A program made the position numbers and the translations under genes. Source: Eucalyptus grandis (Eukaryota > Streptophyta > Magnoliopsida > Myrtales > Myrtaceae). From it: a stretch of DNA of 64,000 bases. Positions 1-11,411 of this stretch are shown in pieces. Where the stretch lies: contig NC_052618.1 in NCBI RefSeq assembly GCF_016545825.1, positions 13,631,398-13,695,397 on the forward strand, written 5' to 3'. Positions within the stretch are counted from its first letter, which is position 1, and each line of letters begins with the position of its first letter. Below the pieces are notes generated by a model. That model was given only the letters and a program-made list of their open reading frames with translations, was not told where the DNA came from and did not search any database.

Positions 1-1852
1 TTCTCCCTCCGCACTCCCACCCCCTTCTTTGCTTTTCTTCCTATTTATATCAGTTTCTCTATTGAGAGTATTTGAAACTAACAGAGAACAGACCTTAGAG
101 CACGAAGAAGTGATAGCCCTTGGGGTGGTCACTCTTGCTGGTGATATTTACCTAATCCACTTCATACCTACATTGTTAGTACACTCAGTACTTCCTCTTG
201 GAGCAGTCAAAAAACTGCATATAAAAGAGACATACTTAAAATATACAACAAAGTAGAAGGAAGAGAACTATAAAAGGCATATCCAGGAAATGTTGCAATA
301 TTCAATGAGGTAAAACCAACATAGCTAAGAAGCTCACCTAGACTACAAGCCTAGAACATCTGACAAGCCATGAATGATCTGTAACCAAGCCTCCATAATA
401 TGAAGCTTTCAGCAGGAAAGCAATATATAGAAATGAGAGACTTTGCTCCAAGCATTGGAAGCACATAAAAGACTGCTTTTTCAAACATGCATTGGATGGC
501 CAGCAAAGCTAAATGATCAGCTTTTCTTAGTAGAACATGCTTCTACAATTCGATTCTGATCAAAAGTGATCAAAACACATTTATAACTTCCACAATGCAA
601 TGTTAGGAGGATAAAGAACTCGTGCATGTACAGGAGTTAGATCTCCAATGCACACACTTAAAAGTTTAGCAGATTGGTGAACCTCCCTATTTGTCATAAT
701 TCTAATATGACTACTTCAGTAGCCGAGCATAGATCAACATATTAGTAACTAGCATTATATGATACAACCTCTTGGTTGAAGTGATTCATGGAGAACCAAA
801 ACATACCCTCCAAGTTCTCGATTTGTTCCTGTTTGTAATGCCTAGCATGGCAATCATGAACTCGTGACTACATTCCCACCAAATGCCAAAACTAAGGACA
901 CCGTTAAGAAGAAGCCAATCCAAGAAAAGTGGAACTACCATACTATTCCATTTGAACCAGAAAAGACAAGGTACTGAATTTTGAAGGATATATAACAAAC
1001 TCGGACAATCTATTTCAATCCTACACTTGAAAAGCCGCAAACAGAGATGTTCAATCAAAATCTACTAATACAATAGATGCTCCATTAACTAGTTAAATAA
1101 CGAATGAAACTACATGGACATTACTAATCAAATTATTAACTTCCACAAAGAATGGACCAAAAATGGGGCACAGGGATGAAGAGAAGTGTGAACTTGGTCA
1201 TTATTTTTCTCTATAGTGAAACTGAGCACTTTTGGATATATATTAAGGCCAGTAAGTGTGGGAGCCAACTCAATGATCGCCAAGTTGAACTAGAAAGGGC
1301 TTAACTATAAATTTGAAAGGCAAAAGCATCACATGATTGGCCCTAAAGCTAGCTCCAAAAGTGATTGCATCACTTAAATTTCTAAGTATACAAAATTTAC
1401 ATATCAAGAAATGATGAGAAAATATGTAGCTAGAAGGACAAATCAATACAATGAGACACAAGCTAGTTAAAAGCTAGAAAGTGAAAATCCTAAGAGATTT
1501 CATTTCGACTATGGATACGATACGTTCCTTGGTGGGTAGCATAATAGTTCAAGAGTTACAGATTCCGCATCAAATTGAATAATATAATCCAGCCCTATAC
1601 ATAAGATTAAGAATCACTATGGCTCGCGTGTGAAGCCACTGGAATGAGCTACAAAACGATTCTTATTCAACTGATCTGATTTGATACTTCAGTTTCGCAG
1701 CAACCCTAATGTCAAATCATGTGGCAACGTCATCACCACTTAAAAGAAGAGAAGGAAAAAAATGATAAATGCATTGAATTTAGCATCGATCAAAAGTGAA
1801 TCGACAAATGTCAAATTCCAAGACCTCAATCTTGCATCAGAAGCAGCTTAAG
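1..1852. repeat. tandem duplication, copy 1 (left end outside window)
   Basis: This stretch aligns along its whole length with 1990-3991, for example the shared text around 101-200 and 2095-2195 and the shared ends near 1812-1851 and 3952-3991. Copy 1 already runs off the left edge of the window. It holds only short open frames that differ between the copies, and I recognise no protein in it. It lies next to the PDH E1-beta relic on the minus strand and could be intron or 3' flank of that old gene, but nothing proves this. Copy 2 has a short insertion near 2250-2290 that is missing here. Confidence 0.8.
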
Positions 1853-1989
1853 AAAACTTACAGTACTTCATTCTCTCTTTCCATGGTTCTTGTATGCGTG
1901 GGTGGCTGCTACTACTGGTGCGTTTTTTCTTTGCATGAACAAAAGTGATGCACCCTCCTTTATTTCGTTAGCTCCCACCCAATGTATCA

Positions 1990-3991
1990 TTCTCCTTGTG
2001 GAATCCCACCCCGTTCTTTGCTTTTCTTTCTATTTATATCAGTTTCTAATTTAAGAGTATTTGAAACTGAGCAAGAATAGACTTATGAGCATGAAGAAAA
2101 TCATAGCCCTTGGGGTGGTCACTCTTGCTGGTGATATTTGTATAATCCACGTCATACCTACATTGTTAGTACACCCAGTACTTCCTCAAGAAGCAATCAA
2201 AAAACTACACATGAAAGAGACATCCTTAAAATATAGAAGAAACCACAATGGCACTTCAAGGCCAGTATCATTACGCCTGCAAAGCAGAAGGAAGAGAACT
2301 ACAGAAGACATATCTAGGAAATGCAGCATTATTGAATGAGGTAAAACCAACATAGCTAAGCAACTCACCTAGACTGCAAACCGAGAAAATCTGAAAAGCC
2401 ATGAAGGAAACATAATCAAGCCTCCGTAATATGTAGCGTTCAGCAGGAAAGCTATATCAAGAAATGAGAGACTTTGCTCAGAGGATTGGAAGCACATAGA
2501 AAACTGCTTTCCCGAACATGCCTCAGATGGACAACAAAGCTGAATGATTAGCTTAGTTGAGTAGAACATGCCTCGCCTGTGATTTGGTTCCTATCAAGTT
2601 GGTCAAAAGACATTAATAACTTCCACAATGCCATGTTAGGAAGGTAAAGAACCCATATAGGCACATGAGCTATATGCCTAATGCACACACTTAAAATGTT
2701 TGGTGGATCGGTGAACCTCCCTATTTGTCATGATTCTAATCTGACTACATCAGCAATCAAACCCACAACAACATATACATAAACAATGTTATATGATACA
2801 ACCTCTTGGTTGAAAAGACTCATGGAGAACCAAAACATACCCCACAAGTTCTTGGTTTGTTCCTATTTGTAATGCCTAGCATGGCAATCATGAAAATGGT
2901 AACTACATTCCCACCAAATACAACAACTATGGATACTGTTGAGGGGAAGCCAATACAGGAAAAGTGAAACTGCCATACTATTCCATTAGAACCAGAAAAG
3001 ACAAGGTATCAAATTTAAAGGATATACATTACTAAAGCACACAAACAATCTATTTCCATCCTACACTTGAAAAGCCACGAACAGAGAAGTTCAATCAAAA
3101 TCCGCTAAAACAACAGATGCTCCGTTAACTAGTTAACAAATGAATGAAACTACATACTTAATCATCAGATTACTTACTACCACAAAGAATGGGCCAAAAA
3201 TGGGGCATAAGGACAAGAGAGAAATGTGTAGCGAAAGCTTGTTTAAGTGGAGTCCTTTGATTGTTATTTTTCTCTACAATTGTTGTGGAACTTAGCACTT
3301 GAGGATATATATATTAAAACCAGTCAATGTGGAAGACAACTCAATGGTCACCAAGTCGAACTGGAAAGAGCTTAACCAGGAATTTGAAAGGCTAAAGTAT
3401 CACATGATTCATTCTAAAGCTAGCTCCAAAAGTAATTGCATCACTTAACATTTCTAAATATACACAATTTACATATCGAGAAATGATGATGAAAATGTGT
3501 AGCTAGAAGCCTAGATCAAGACAATGAAACACAAGCTGGTTAAAGCTAAAAAGTGAAAATCCTACTAGATTTCATTTCGCTAGAAGCCCAGATCAAGACA
3601 ATGAAACACAAGCTGGTTAAAGCTAAAAAGTGAAAATCCTATGATATTTCATTTCCACAATGGATACATTCCTTGGTGGGTGGCAGAATAATTCAAGAGT
3701 TACAGATTCTGCATCAAATTGGATAAAATAATCCAAGCCTAGACATAAGATCAGGAACCACTATGGTTTGCGTGTGAAGCCACTGAAATGAGCTACAAAA
3801 CAATTCTCGCACAACTATCTGATTTGATACTCCGGTTTTGCAGCAACCCTAATGGCGAATCCTGCAGCAACATTATCACCATGTAAAAGTAGTAGGAAAA
3901 AAATGATAAATGCATTGAATCTAGCCTCGGTCGAAAGTAAATCAACAAATGTCAAATTTCGAGACCTCAATTTCACATCAGAAGCAGCTCA
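1990..3991. repeat. tandem duplication, copy 2
   Basis: Second copy of the segment at 1-1852, diverged by many substitutions and small indels. The join to the next block lies at about 3975-3991, where homology to copy 1 stops and homology to block A2 (48860 onward) begins. I recognise no coding sequence. The 137 bases between the copies (1853-1989) show nothing recognisable. Confidence 0.8.
3502..3655. repeat. 77-bp direct repeat, two units
   Basis: Two adjacent, nearly identical 77-bp units (3502-3578 and 3579-3655), each starting GCTAGAAGCC. The other copy of the segment (around 1430-1510) has only one, so this local duplication happened after the large tandem duplication. Confidence 0.85.
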
Positions 3992-4911
3992 AAAATCCAC
4001 AAAGATACTTCCTTGAATCTCCATGATCTGTATTTCCAGAGAGCCTTTATGTTAATCGATGTCACTAGATACATGTATACAAGAGAAACAAATGCCCCAA
4101 ATGGCCTATCATCAATGACAATGCTGCCTAGGAGTGAACTTGAGGAGTTCGCCACTTTCATACACTACATTATTACAGAATGAAGCAACACATAGTATTA
4201 ATACTAATAACCATGAAGCAAAGCAGACCCAAATAAAAATTCATTCAATCCCTAGAACACCAGCGCACGTAATTAATAAATCGAATTTGACATGACTGAA
4301 TCATGGACTAATTTAAAGAATAGCGGTTCAACAATAGGTCACCGATCAAAGTTTATGAGGGCAAAGAGTGTCATTGAATAGCAAAAGCAATTACTACTTT
4401 GGAACAAGACAAGCATGTCCAGAATTTGCAAATGATTGCTTACGCTGTCAAACAAAAGAAGGCAGGAAAAGGATGAAGGAGACATGAAGCCTCCTGAGGC
4501 TAATACCAAACATTACAAGCTGAGTTGATCAATGTAATAACAATGGCCTACATTATTATATTGAGCATAGGGGTCATGATGGTACCGTCATATTCTCAAC
4601 TGAAAAGGAGACTTGAGTAAACGTCAATTAGATTTGCAACCACGTAACCTATCCACTCCTTGACGAGAAGGCCTTCAAATAATGCAACTAACACACACCA
4701 TTAAGAAATTGGTGACTGCAAATCTGGAAAAAGTAGAGGAAGAGGAAGAACTCCGGTTGGAGGGACATACCGGAGATGTCACACCGCTCATGAGCGACTC
4801 TCATGTCACATGGCATGGACAATTCTCACGTTCCATAGACCCTAAGGGTGATGAGTAATCTCATGAGGCTGGATCCGGCAAAGCTTCCTCCAGTTGGGAT
4901 TGCGACATCTT

Positions 4912-5389
4912 CGTAGAGCTTGGGAGAGTCGGGCATCGACTCTTGCTGCAGCTCCTCTTGAAACTATAGAGACGATATATCACCGTTGACATGCAGTTCA
5001 TCTTTACAGCAGAATTTATAATGTGTTCAATCGCCTACATAGAGAAATTGAAGGTCATAAAATCCACGACAGGCCTGAGACCATAGAAAGCAATGCCGAC
5101 TTTAACTCAAGAGAAGCCAGCCTCTGTGATAACAGTATCAACAACCCTCTCGGGTCCATACTTCTGCCAAAGAAAAGAACCTTTAGACACATTGAAAGAC
5201 TCTAGGATCTGCAGACATTTCCTCATCAAACACAGCATTCATAGCCTCTCTCACAATCATCTATTTGCCTGCAGTAGCATTACTACGTAATGGCATTTCT
5301 GTGGCACAACTCTTCCACAGCCTTTCTCTCGACAACACAGCTTCCAAGCCTCTAGCAGTGGCTTTTCGTATTAGAATCGACAACATCAT
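4912..5389 (-). pseudogene. pyruvate dehydrogenase E1 beta relic, copy A1
   Basis: In plants the E1-beta subunit of mitochondrial pyruvate dehydrogenase pairs with E1-alpha to bind thiamine diphosphate and decarboxylate pyruvate. Read on the minus strand from an ATG at 5389, a transit-peptide-like start is followed by a degraded form of the conserved EMTVREALNAAFDEE segment. After a gap comes [16 protein letters not shown] and then GLRPVVDFMTFNF. The second part is preceded by a pyrimidine tract and GGCAG, so it looks like a real exon border and not a processed copy. About 20 codons between the two parts are missing, as they also are in copy A2. Stops interrupt the frame: TAG in the first part, TGA after ITEAGFS, and TAG at 5035-5037 where copy A2 has CAG. 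Only the first third of the roughly 360-residue protein is represented. Non-functional. Confidence 0.82.
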
Positions 5390-5418
5390 GCCCTCTTGAA
5401 CTCGAACTTGCTCTCACT

Positions 5419-8400
5419 TGTGAAATCCCGATTTTCCAATTCTATTTTCAATAAATTAAGACGGGCATTTCGTTAGCACGCATATAATTCCTTTCCTTGA
5501 GTCGGCCACTCATGTGAAAACTAGTTTATCGGGTGAAGCCGTTAAGAAATTCTAATGCATCAGACTCGAGAATTTGACCAGGAAGCGATCTTTCGACCGA
5601 GCTAATCTGCAAGGGTCATTACGGCACAATTAAAAATCGATTAGAGATCGGAGATAGGTCGACTCGACAGAGGCATGTGATCAGGTGTGGGTGATTCCAC
5701 CAGATCGCACAATTCTTGTCGATCGGCACTAGACCGACTTTTCTATCGATTGGGTACCCTGTGTTCGTATTTGAAACCTTGAGATTACCCCGACAATCAA
5801 AAGTCGCCAATATTTCAAAGATGTACATTGTGACTTAAGATGATCAACCACATGTCAAATGCAGGAAAATTTCTAAAGACTACCCGGTAGGTTAGGCCAC
5901 GCTAGTATTGTGCCAAAGTGAAATTAACCGTGGAATTGAGATCGAATTCAAAAATTGGGAGTCTAGGTGTGTCACAAATCATTTTAGGAATATTGACTAA
6001 TCTTCGGAAGATTTTTCATGCAAGCCGAGTTTTTCAGCAAAATAATCAAAGAATGGTTAATTTGGCTCGAGAAATTAGTAGGCCCGCTTTTGGTCGTACT
6101 TTTGGGACTCAAGTTGGTTCTATGGTCAAGTAATTACGTAAATTGAAATGTGTTGATATTTGATTAATTTTATGGATTTCAATTTGGTTCAATTGAAAGA
6201 AAAATTGAAGAAATTGGATGTATAAGGATTTGGACCCCGGCGGAAATGATATTGCACCCATTGAAGAATGTTGTGGGAGAGGAGATAGTGGAAGATGACA
6301 TCATGCGGGTGATGTCATGCTGATTGAAGCCAAGGATTGAGGGCTTGACAAGTGGAGGGTGGAGATTTAATCTCCAAAAAAATAAATTTTTGGAGGCCAT
6401 CGCCATCATCTTCAACCTTGGGAAGGAGAGAGAGGAGATGGGGGGAGAGAACCGGCGAAGGGGAGCTCGCCCGTCGACCAGCCAGCCGTGCGCCACTTCC
6501 CCGCCGTCCGTCGTCGTCGTCGTCGTGCCGAGCCGTTGTTGCCGCCGCGTTGTCCCACGCCCGCCAGCCTCGCGACCGTCTCTCCCTCCGCTCAGCCCCT
6601 CCGTTTGCTGCTCGAGATCTCGAATCTAGTAGGACGCCGGGCAGAAGCAGCAGCCGACGTTGCCGGGAGCCGTCGCTCGCCGCACGCCGTCCTCGCCTCG
6701 CGTCGCCCGTCGCCGCTTGCCGTCTCACACTCCACCGCTGCCCGCGCTCGCCCGCGCTTGGCCGACACCCAGCTGCGTCTACCTCTGTCCATGAGTTCCA
6801 GGAGCTGCCGAAGCTCGTCCCAGCCACCGTGAGGCCTCGCCTGGCCGCTGCCTCGCCCGTCCGAGCTACCACCTCCTTCCTCCGCCGCTCCTCCGCCCAT
6901 TCCAACCCGAACCAGCCGCCATTTGGCCCTCCTCCGCCCGTGAACAGCAGCTGCAGAAAATGGGTATGGCAGCCCATGTTTGGCCCGTTTTGGCCGTCTT
7001 CCCGAGCTCGGATGCTCGGCCCGCCTTGAGGAAAGTCGATCCTCGCGTCGTCCCCATCGTTTTGGTTCGCTCGGCTCGCTAATCGGGTGAGTTTAGCTCA
7101 CTAAACCTTGATTAGACGGTTAATGATGCCTTAAATGTGCTTAGCCTAAGTTAAGTAAGCTTGGGTGATTAGTTTAGTTTATTTAATTGTGAATTAGATT
7201 AAGATGTTTGTTTAATTTAAAGCATGTTTAATTAAAGGCTAAGAGAGTTTATTTAATAATAAACCTTGATGGGACATAATAGGATTTTAATTTTGAATTA
7301 TTTAATTGCTTTGAAATTCTGGAAATTATAATATTATATTATAATCCGAAATTATTAAAATTTTATTATTTTAAAAAAACGGAAAAATTATTTTTGACCT
7401 CGGTTGCTCAGAATTTCGTGCCGATCGTTGCTGTGTATTTAGAATTTGAAATTGATGATTGGTTATGGCAAATTGAGTGTGATTGCGATAAATAGGGATT
7501 CTTTATAAAATCCCAAGTGTCGAAATTGATGGGAGATTGGCCGTGATTAACCACCTATTAGAGGTCGTGCCTAGTGGAGCCGTGATTAACTACTTATTAG
7601 AGGTCGTGCCCAGTGGGGCCGTGATTCGCCACCTGATAAAGGTCGCGTCCAGTTGGGCCGTGAATTGCCACCTGATAAAGGTCATGCCTAATGGGGTCGT
7701 GAATTGCCACCTGATAAAGGTCGCGCCCAACCAGGCCGTGAATTACCACCTATTAGAGGTCGTGCCCATCGGGCCGGGATCTACCACCTTTTAAAGGTTG
7801 TGCCGAGTGGGGCCGTGATGCCACTAATTCTAATTTTGCTGAGTGGGGCCGTGATTGAGAGCAATGATTGATTTGCTAGAATGACATGTAATCGGCCGAG
7901 TCGATTGATCGCTAAGACGATCCAAGTGGTTGAATTGTTCTGATGATGTGATTGTACTGCAGTTGTTTGGTTATCATAATTGCACGTGGTTGAATTATAC
8001 AAATTGTGCTAACCTGCAAGAAGGAATTGATGCGAGGTAAGTTCTCTGTGTGATGTGGCTAGGCCACCCTTGGGCGTATTTTCTTTCTAATAGAGGTTTA
8101 GGGGTTGAACTTGTTGAGACATTGTCTCATCCCGGTTTGGGGATTACAATTTCAGGTCCCTGGTGGACGGAGCGGCTAGATAGCTTTGGTTGGCCTTGAG
8201 GAGTTGCAGAGTTGAAGCCATAAGGATTGGAGAGCGTGTCCGACTTGTTGGTTTTAGGATAGTTCCCCTTTTGTCGAGTTGGTCTATTTTGTAGACAGTC
8301 TAGTATTGTATTTAAACCTATGTGTTTGTAAATGAGTGTTTGCTATTGTGATTGATTGCCTGCTTTTCTATCCCAAGTTAAATGTTGTCAGGGGATTTGT

Positions 8401-8511
8401 TTCGCTTCCGCATGCGTAAAGAAATGAATGGGTTGGCGACGTCTCCTGAGATGTCGCATATTTGATCGACCGCAGTGGGATGTGCGCGCGCTCGGGGTTC
8501 GGGGCATGACA
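5419..8511. mobile_element. solo LTR of a Ty3/gypsy-type retrotransposon (likely Tekay/Del-like)
   Basis: The insert starts TGTGAAATCCCG and ends TTCGGGGCATGACA, the TG...CA termini and imperfect terminal inverted repeat of plant gypsy LTRs. Block A2 has the uninterrupted empty site at about 50337-50348. The flanks are CTCACT on the left and CCCCACT on the right, consistent with a decayed short target duplication but not a clean one. The 3093 bp contain a GC-rich part (6400-7030), a 39-bp tandem repeat, and no gag, reverse transcriptase or integrase that I can see. There is also no second LTR, so a single LTR left by recombination fits best. The Tekay/Del assignment rests on length and terminal sequence only. 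Open frames in the GC-rich part occur in several frames on both strands and are composition artefacts. Confidence 0.75.
7542..7855. repeat. 39-bp minisatellite inside the LTR
   Basis: About seven to eight tandem units of 39 bp start at 7542, 7581, 7620, 7659, 7698, 7737 and 7776, each with CGTGA(A/T)T, CCACCT and AGGTCGTGCC-like cores. Because 39 is a multiple of three, an open frame across them reads as a 13-residue repeat (HLLEVVPSGAVIN-like). I think this is incidental rather than coding. Confidence 0.85.
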
Positions 8512-9061
8512 TCCCCACTGCCAGATAAAGCTCACTAATTCTCTCTCTCTCTCTCAAACGAGTATCCTTGGAAACATAGTCTAGCTTGGTCATTCCATCA
8601 AGCACCTTCCTTGCAAACTTGGCGGATTTTTTTCTCCAACCAATTTTTTTTTCGCATCTCTCTCTAGCTTTGGATTCCCCTGATTCATCTCCAGCAATTC
8701 AGATCATCCCCACAGTAAACCACACCATTAGATTCCACATTCGAGTTGCGGCCACTCTGATTCAAGTCCTCGCTTTCCTGTCCTTGCCAATGTTTGGACC
8801 AGATTTATCTGTGGCCGGGCCATCTCGGGCTTATGCAGCCATCGCCATTGAACCATCAACAGGACCATTTCATGTCTGATTGAACTTCCGAGTCAAATTC
8901 CAATTCACTCCAGAATATGTCCTGTCGACTCTTTGCTTCGTTCTGCTCACTCCCACTTCATTGCCGCCTTTCGGAATTCCATTATTTCGCCCATCTATGC
9001 CACGCGGAAAGGGGGACGCCGGGTGGTGTTCACTGTTTACAAGAGCCTTTTATCCGATTGC

Positions 9062-9080
9062 CAAGGCTGAGGTTGGATGG

Positions 9081-9113
<33 letters not shown>

Positions 9114-9260
9114 TGGATACGATCCGCCGATTCGAAGGATGAGATTCTTTGGGTTTCGCTCTCGGCACCTCCACCGGTCCAACGTCGCTCCTTCAACCGA
9201 AGCAGCCGAGGCCGATCTGAGTCGTCATCATCCGAGACGATATGCCGAGCGTGAAGATTG
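9062..9260 (-). pseudogene. unrecognised conserved exon-like frame, block A1
   Basis: On the minus strand a frame reads AANLHARHIVSDDDDSD, then RLKERR, then ETQRISSFESADRIQ, a run of Met codons and IHPTSALA. The same frame is kept in blocks A2 and A3 with mostly conservative changes, which suggests a formerly coding first exon. I do not recognise the family. The Met run is the complement of the (ATC)n microsatellite at 9081-9113. Further along the same strand (about 8548-8630) a second shared piece reads KFARKVLDGMTKLDYVSKDT. No ATG is present in A1 at the position used by A2. Function unknown. Confidence 0.4.
9081..9113. repeat. (ATC)11 microsatellite
   Basis: Eleven perfect ATC units. The matching site in block A2 has about ten units (50920-50949). 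Block A3 has only a couple of units (about 41201-41208). Confidence 0.95.
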
Positions 9261-10952
9261 GCAGCGGTGAATACGAAGAAAAAACGACGGAGAATAAAAT
9301 AAATAAAAAAGGCGCGAAGCGAAGCGAGGGGGTGGATGGAGATGTTTCAGATTTTGTGTGGGAAAACGGGGCAAACGAGTGAAGCTAGTGGTTGTTCTTT
9401 GGATGAAGAAGGAATTGAATTTGAAAATAAAAGAGAATAAAAAGGAAAAATGAACCCACCGTCGTTTCCGAAAAAGTCGGCAAAAAACTCCAAATTATAT
9501 TTATTTTTGTCGCATTTATTTTTGTTTTTGTTACGCAAAAGCTCAAAATGATGTATATGGCATATTTACTCTAGTTCTTATGATGTCAAAAATCCTTAAT
9601 TTGTACAAATATGATATATTTATCTTATGTCAAGATTTTGTCTTACGAATTCTATATTTTTATTTTTTTGGTCAAAAAGTTGTTCTTATTTCATTGATGT
9701 CAACACCATTTACATTTCGTTGTTCATTTAGGTAGTTTTTTTTTTTTTTTTTACCGATACCCATTGATAGAGGATAAATGTATCATATAAATATAGTTTG
9801 GAATCTTTGGTGGCATAAAAAAAAATTAAGATGGATGTGTCGCAATGGGCATATTTTAGGATTTTTAGTGGTTTTCCTCCTTTTTTTTCTCAACTTCATC
9901 AATAATCAATCACAACTCAAAATCGAGAATGCATCGATCTCTCTTTGCTTGTCCCCTATCGGTCATCGCCGAGCTTCCATCACCCTATGTCCCTCCTACA
10001 TGTCCTTGGTGGTGATTATGTCGGATGTTCTTGTCCCCTTTATTGTTAGGAAGGCACTTTTGATTGCTCGTATAATGAATTTGCAGCTTAAAATTCACTT
10101 TCATAAATTATAAGAGTATGCTTCTTGTGACTTGTTCTAGCTTGAATGAACCGTACTTTAATATCACTTGTGAAAGGAAAATTCCACTTTTCTTTCTCAT
10201 AATTTCAATTCCAAAGAAATATATTTAATTTCCATAGGTCTATTGGCTTGAAATTTCAAATTAAATTTCCTATTATTGGAAAATTGAGCCATTGTCATTT
10301 CCGATTAATGGCGTAGGACAACTAATGGCATCGGAAATGATGGGATTCTGATTTTAAGTGATCTTCGGCTAGGAATGGGTTGTGGCCTTATTAGCAAATA
10401 GGGTGGGCCAGAGGAACTGCAGCCAACCAAGCTTGATGCACTTACGATGAAATTTCATCTAGGGAGAGCTAAGTGAGTTGGGCCACGAACCAGAAGAGGC
10501 CCCCTTTTTTAACACCCATCATTTTCTAAGAGTTCTTATTTTTTAATTAGTTTATCATTTATTTTTTTATCCATTCTTTTTAACTGCTTTTTGTTGTTTT
10601 TGCTATTTTCCATTTTTGTAATTTTACAAGGACGGACGCTTGAATTGTTGATAAAAATTCAGGTGTAGACAACATATGTGATAACACTAAAGTTAGTGCC
10701 ATGGAAAACTCAGTGCTGTTGTAAAATTGTTGTTTAACAAGTGTATTATGCATTGATTAACACATTCCTTGTAAATATTTTCCACAAAACCAAAAATAAT
10801 AATAAGGATAAAAAGAAAAAGCCCCTCCCCTCCTTAAGATTAGTCAAATTTAATAGTATAGGAATCAAAATTACATTCTATATTGGCATTACCGAAATTT
10901 TTTTGTTAAATTGTTACTCCCCCATCTTCTTGCGAACTCATCTTTAGCTTTG

Positions 10953-11411
10953 ATACCCACAAAGCATTTTCTAGAATTAAAGCATTTACAGGTCAAGAAT
11001 AGTCCCTCCGTCCATTACATCCTCCAATTGCCATCCCACACAAAGTTCAAGATGTTGGAGTCATTAATTCTTGAGAATCTCATCAACTTGGAGAAGATAT
11101 CCAAAAACAATATCACCTCAAAGTCCTTTAGTGCATTAAAAGTACTACGAGTTGAAAGTTGCAACACGATGGAAGTTCTATTTCCTCTTTCAGTGGTGAG
11201 AGAACTTTCAAAGATAGAAAAGATTGAAGTTGCCGGTTGCAAAGTAATGCGCGGGATTATAGAAACTAATGATTGTGGCAAAGTAGAGTTGCATAATTTG
11301 CATGTATTGAAGTTTCATAACTTGCCAAATACCAAGAACTTTTTTGCTGTTGGAAGTAGTACATTAGACGACCAGGTTGGCACTCAAATTGCATTCTTCA
11401 ATGGGCAGCAG
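10953..11411 (+). pseudogene. CNL resistance-gene LRR exon A (5'-truncated)
   Basis: Translation gives leucine-rich repeats of the RPS2/At4g27190-like coiled-coil NB-LRR class, which sense pathogen effectors inside plant cells. Visible repeats include FKMLESLILENLINLEKI, FSALKVLRVESC and LHNLHVLKFHNLPN. The piece ends ..IAFFNGQQ followed by a consensus-like donor, GTAACT at 11412, which is the usual module border before a VAF.. exon. LRR homology begins at about 10953, exactly where homology of block A1 to block A2 stops. No NB-ARC motifs (P-loop GxGGxGKT, GLPL, MHD) occur upstream in the window, so the head of the gene was lost at this junction. The frame is open across the exon. Confidence 0.85.

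Larger units (their letters stand above)
3975..10952. repeat. segmental block A1 (with LTR insertion)
   Basis: Left and right parts (3975-5418 and 8512-10952) align in order with 48860-50345 and 50346-52713. Shared landmarks are the PDH E1-beta relic, a TC microsatellite, an ATC microsatellite in GC-rich sequence, and a long AT-rich tail. The interval 5419-8511 is absent from the other copy and is the LTR described separately. The stretch 3975-4911 is intron-like and shows no gene. The tail 9270-10952 is AT-rich with no supported gene. The block ends abruptly at the first LRR exon. Confidence 0.85.

Noticed and set aside
3973..4161. 62-codon minus-strand frame with hydrophobic text, partly shared with 48860-49030
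   Set aside because: The frame is broken in the A2 copy by stops and indels and matches no family I know. Probably intron or 3' flank of the E1-beta relic.
6315..7029. Overlapping long open frames on both strands (up to 225 codons)
   Set aside because: They lie in the GC-rich part of the LTR, exist in several frames at once, are Arg/Pro/Ser/Ala-rich, and show no domain. Composition effect.
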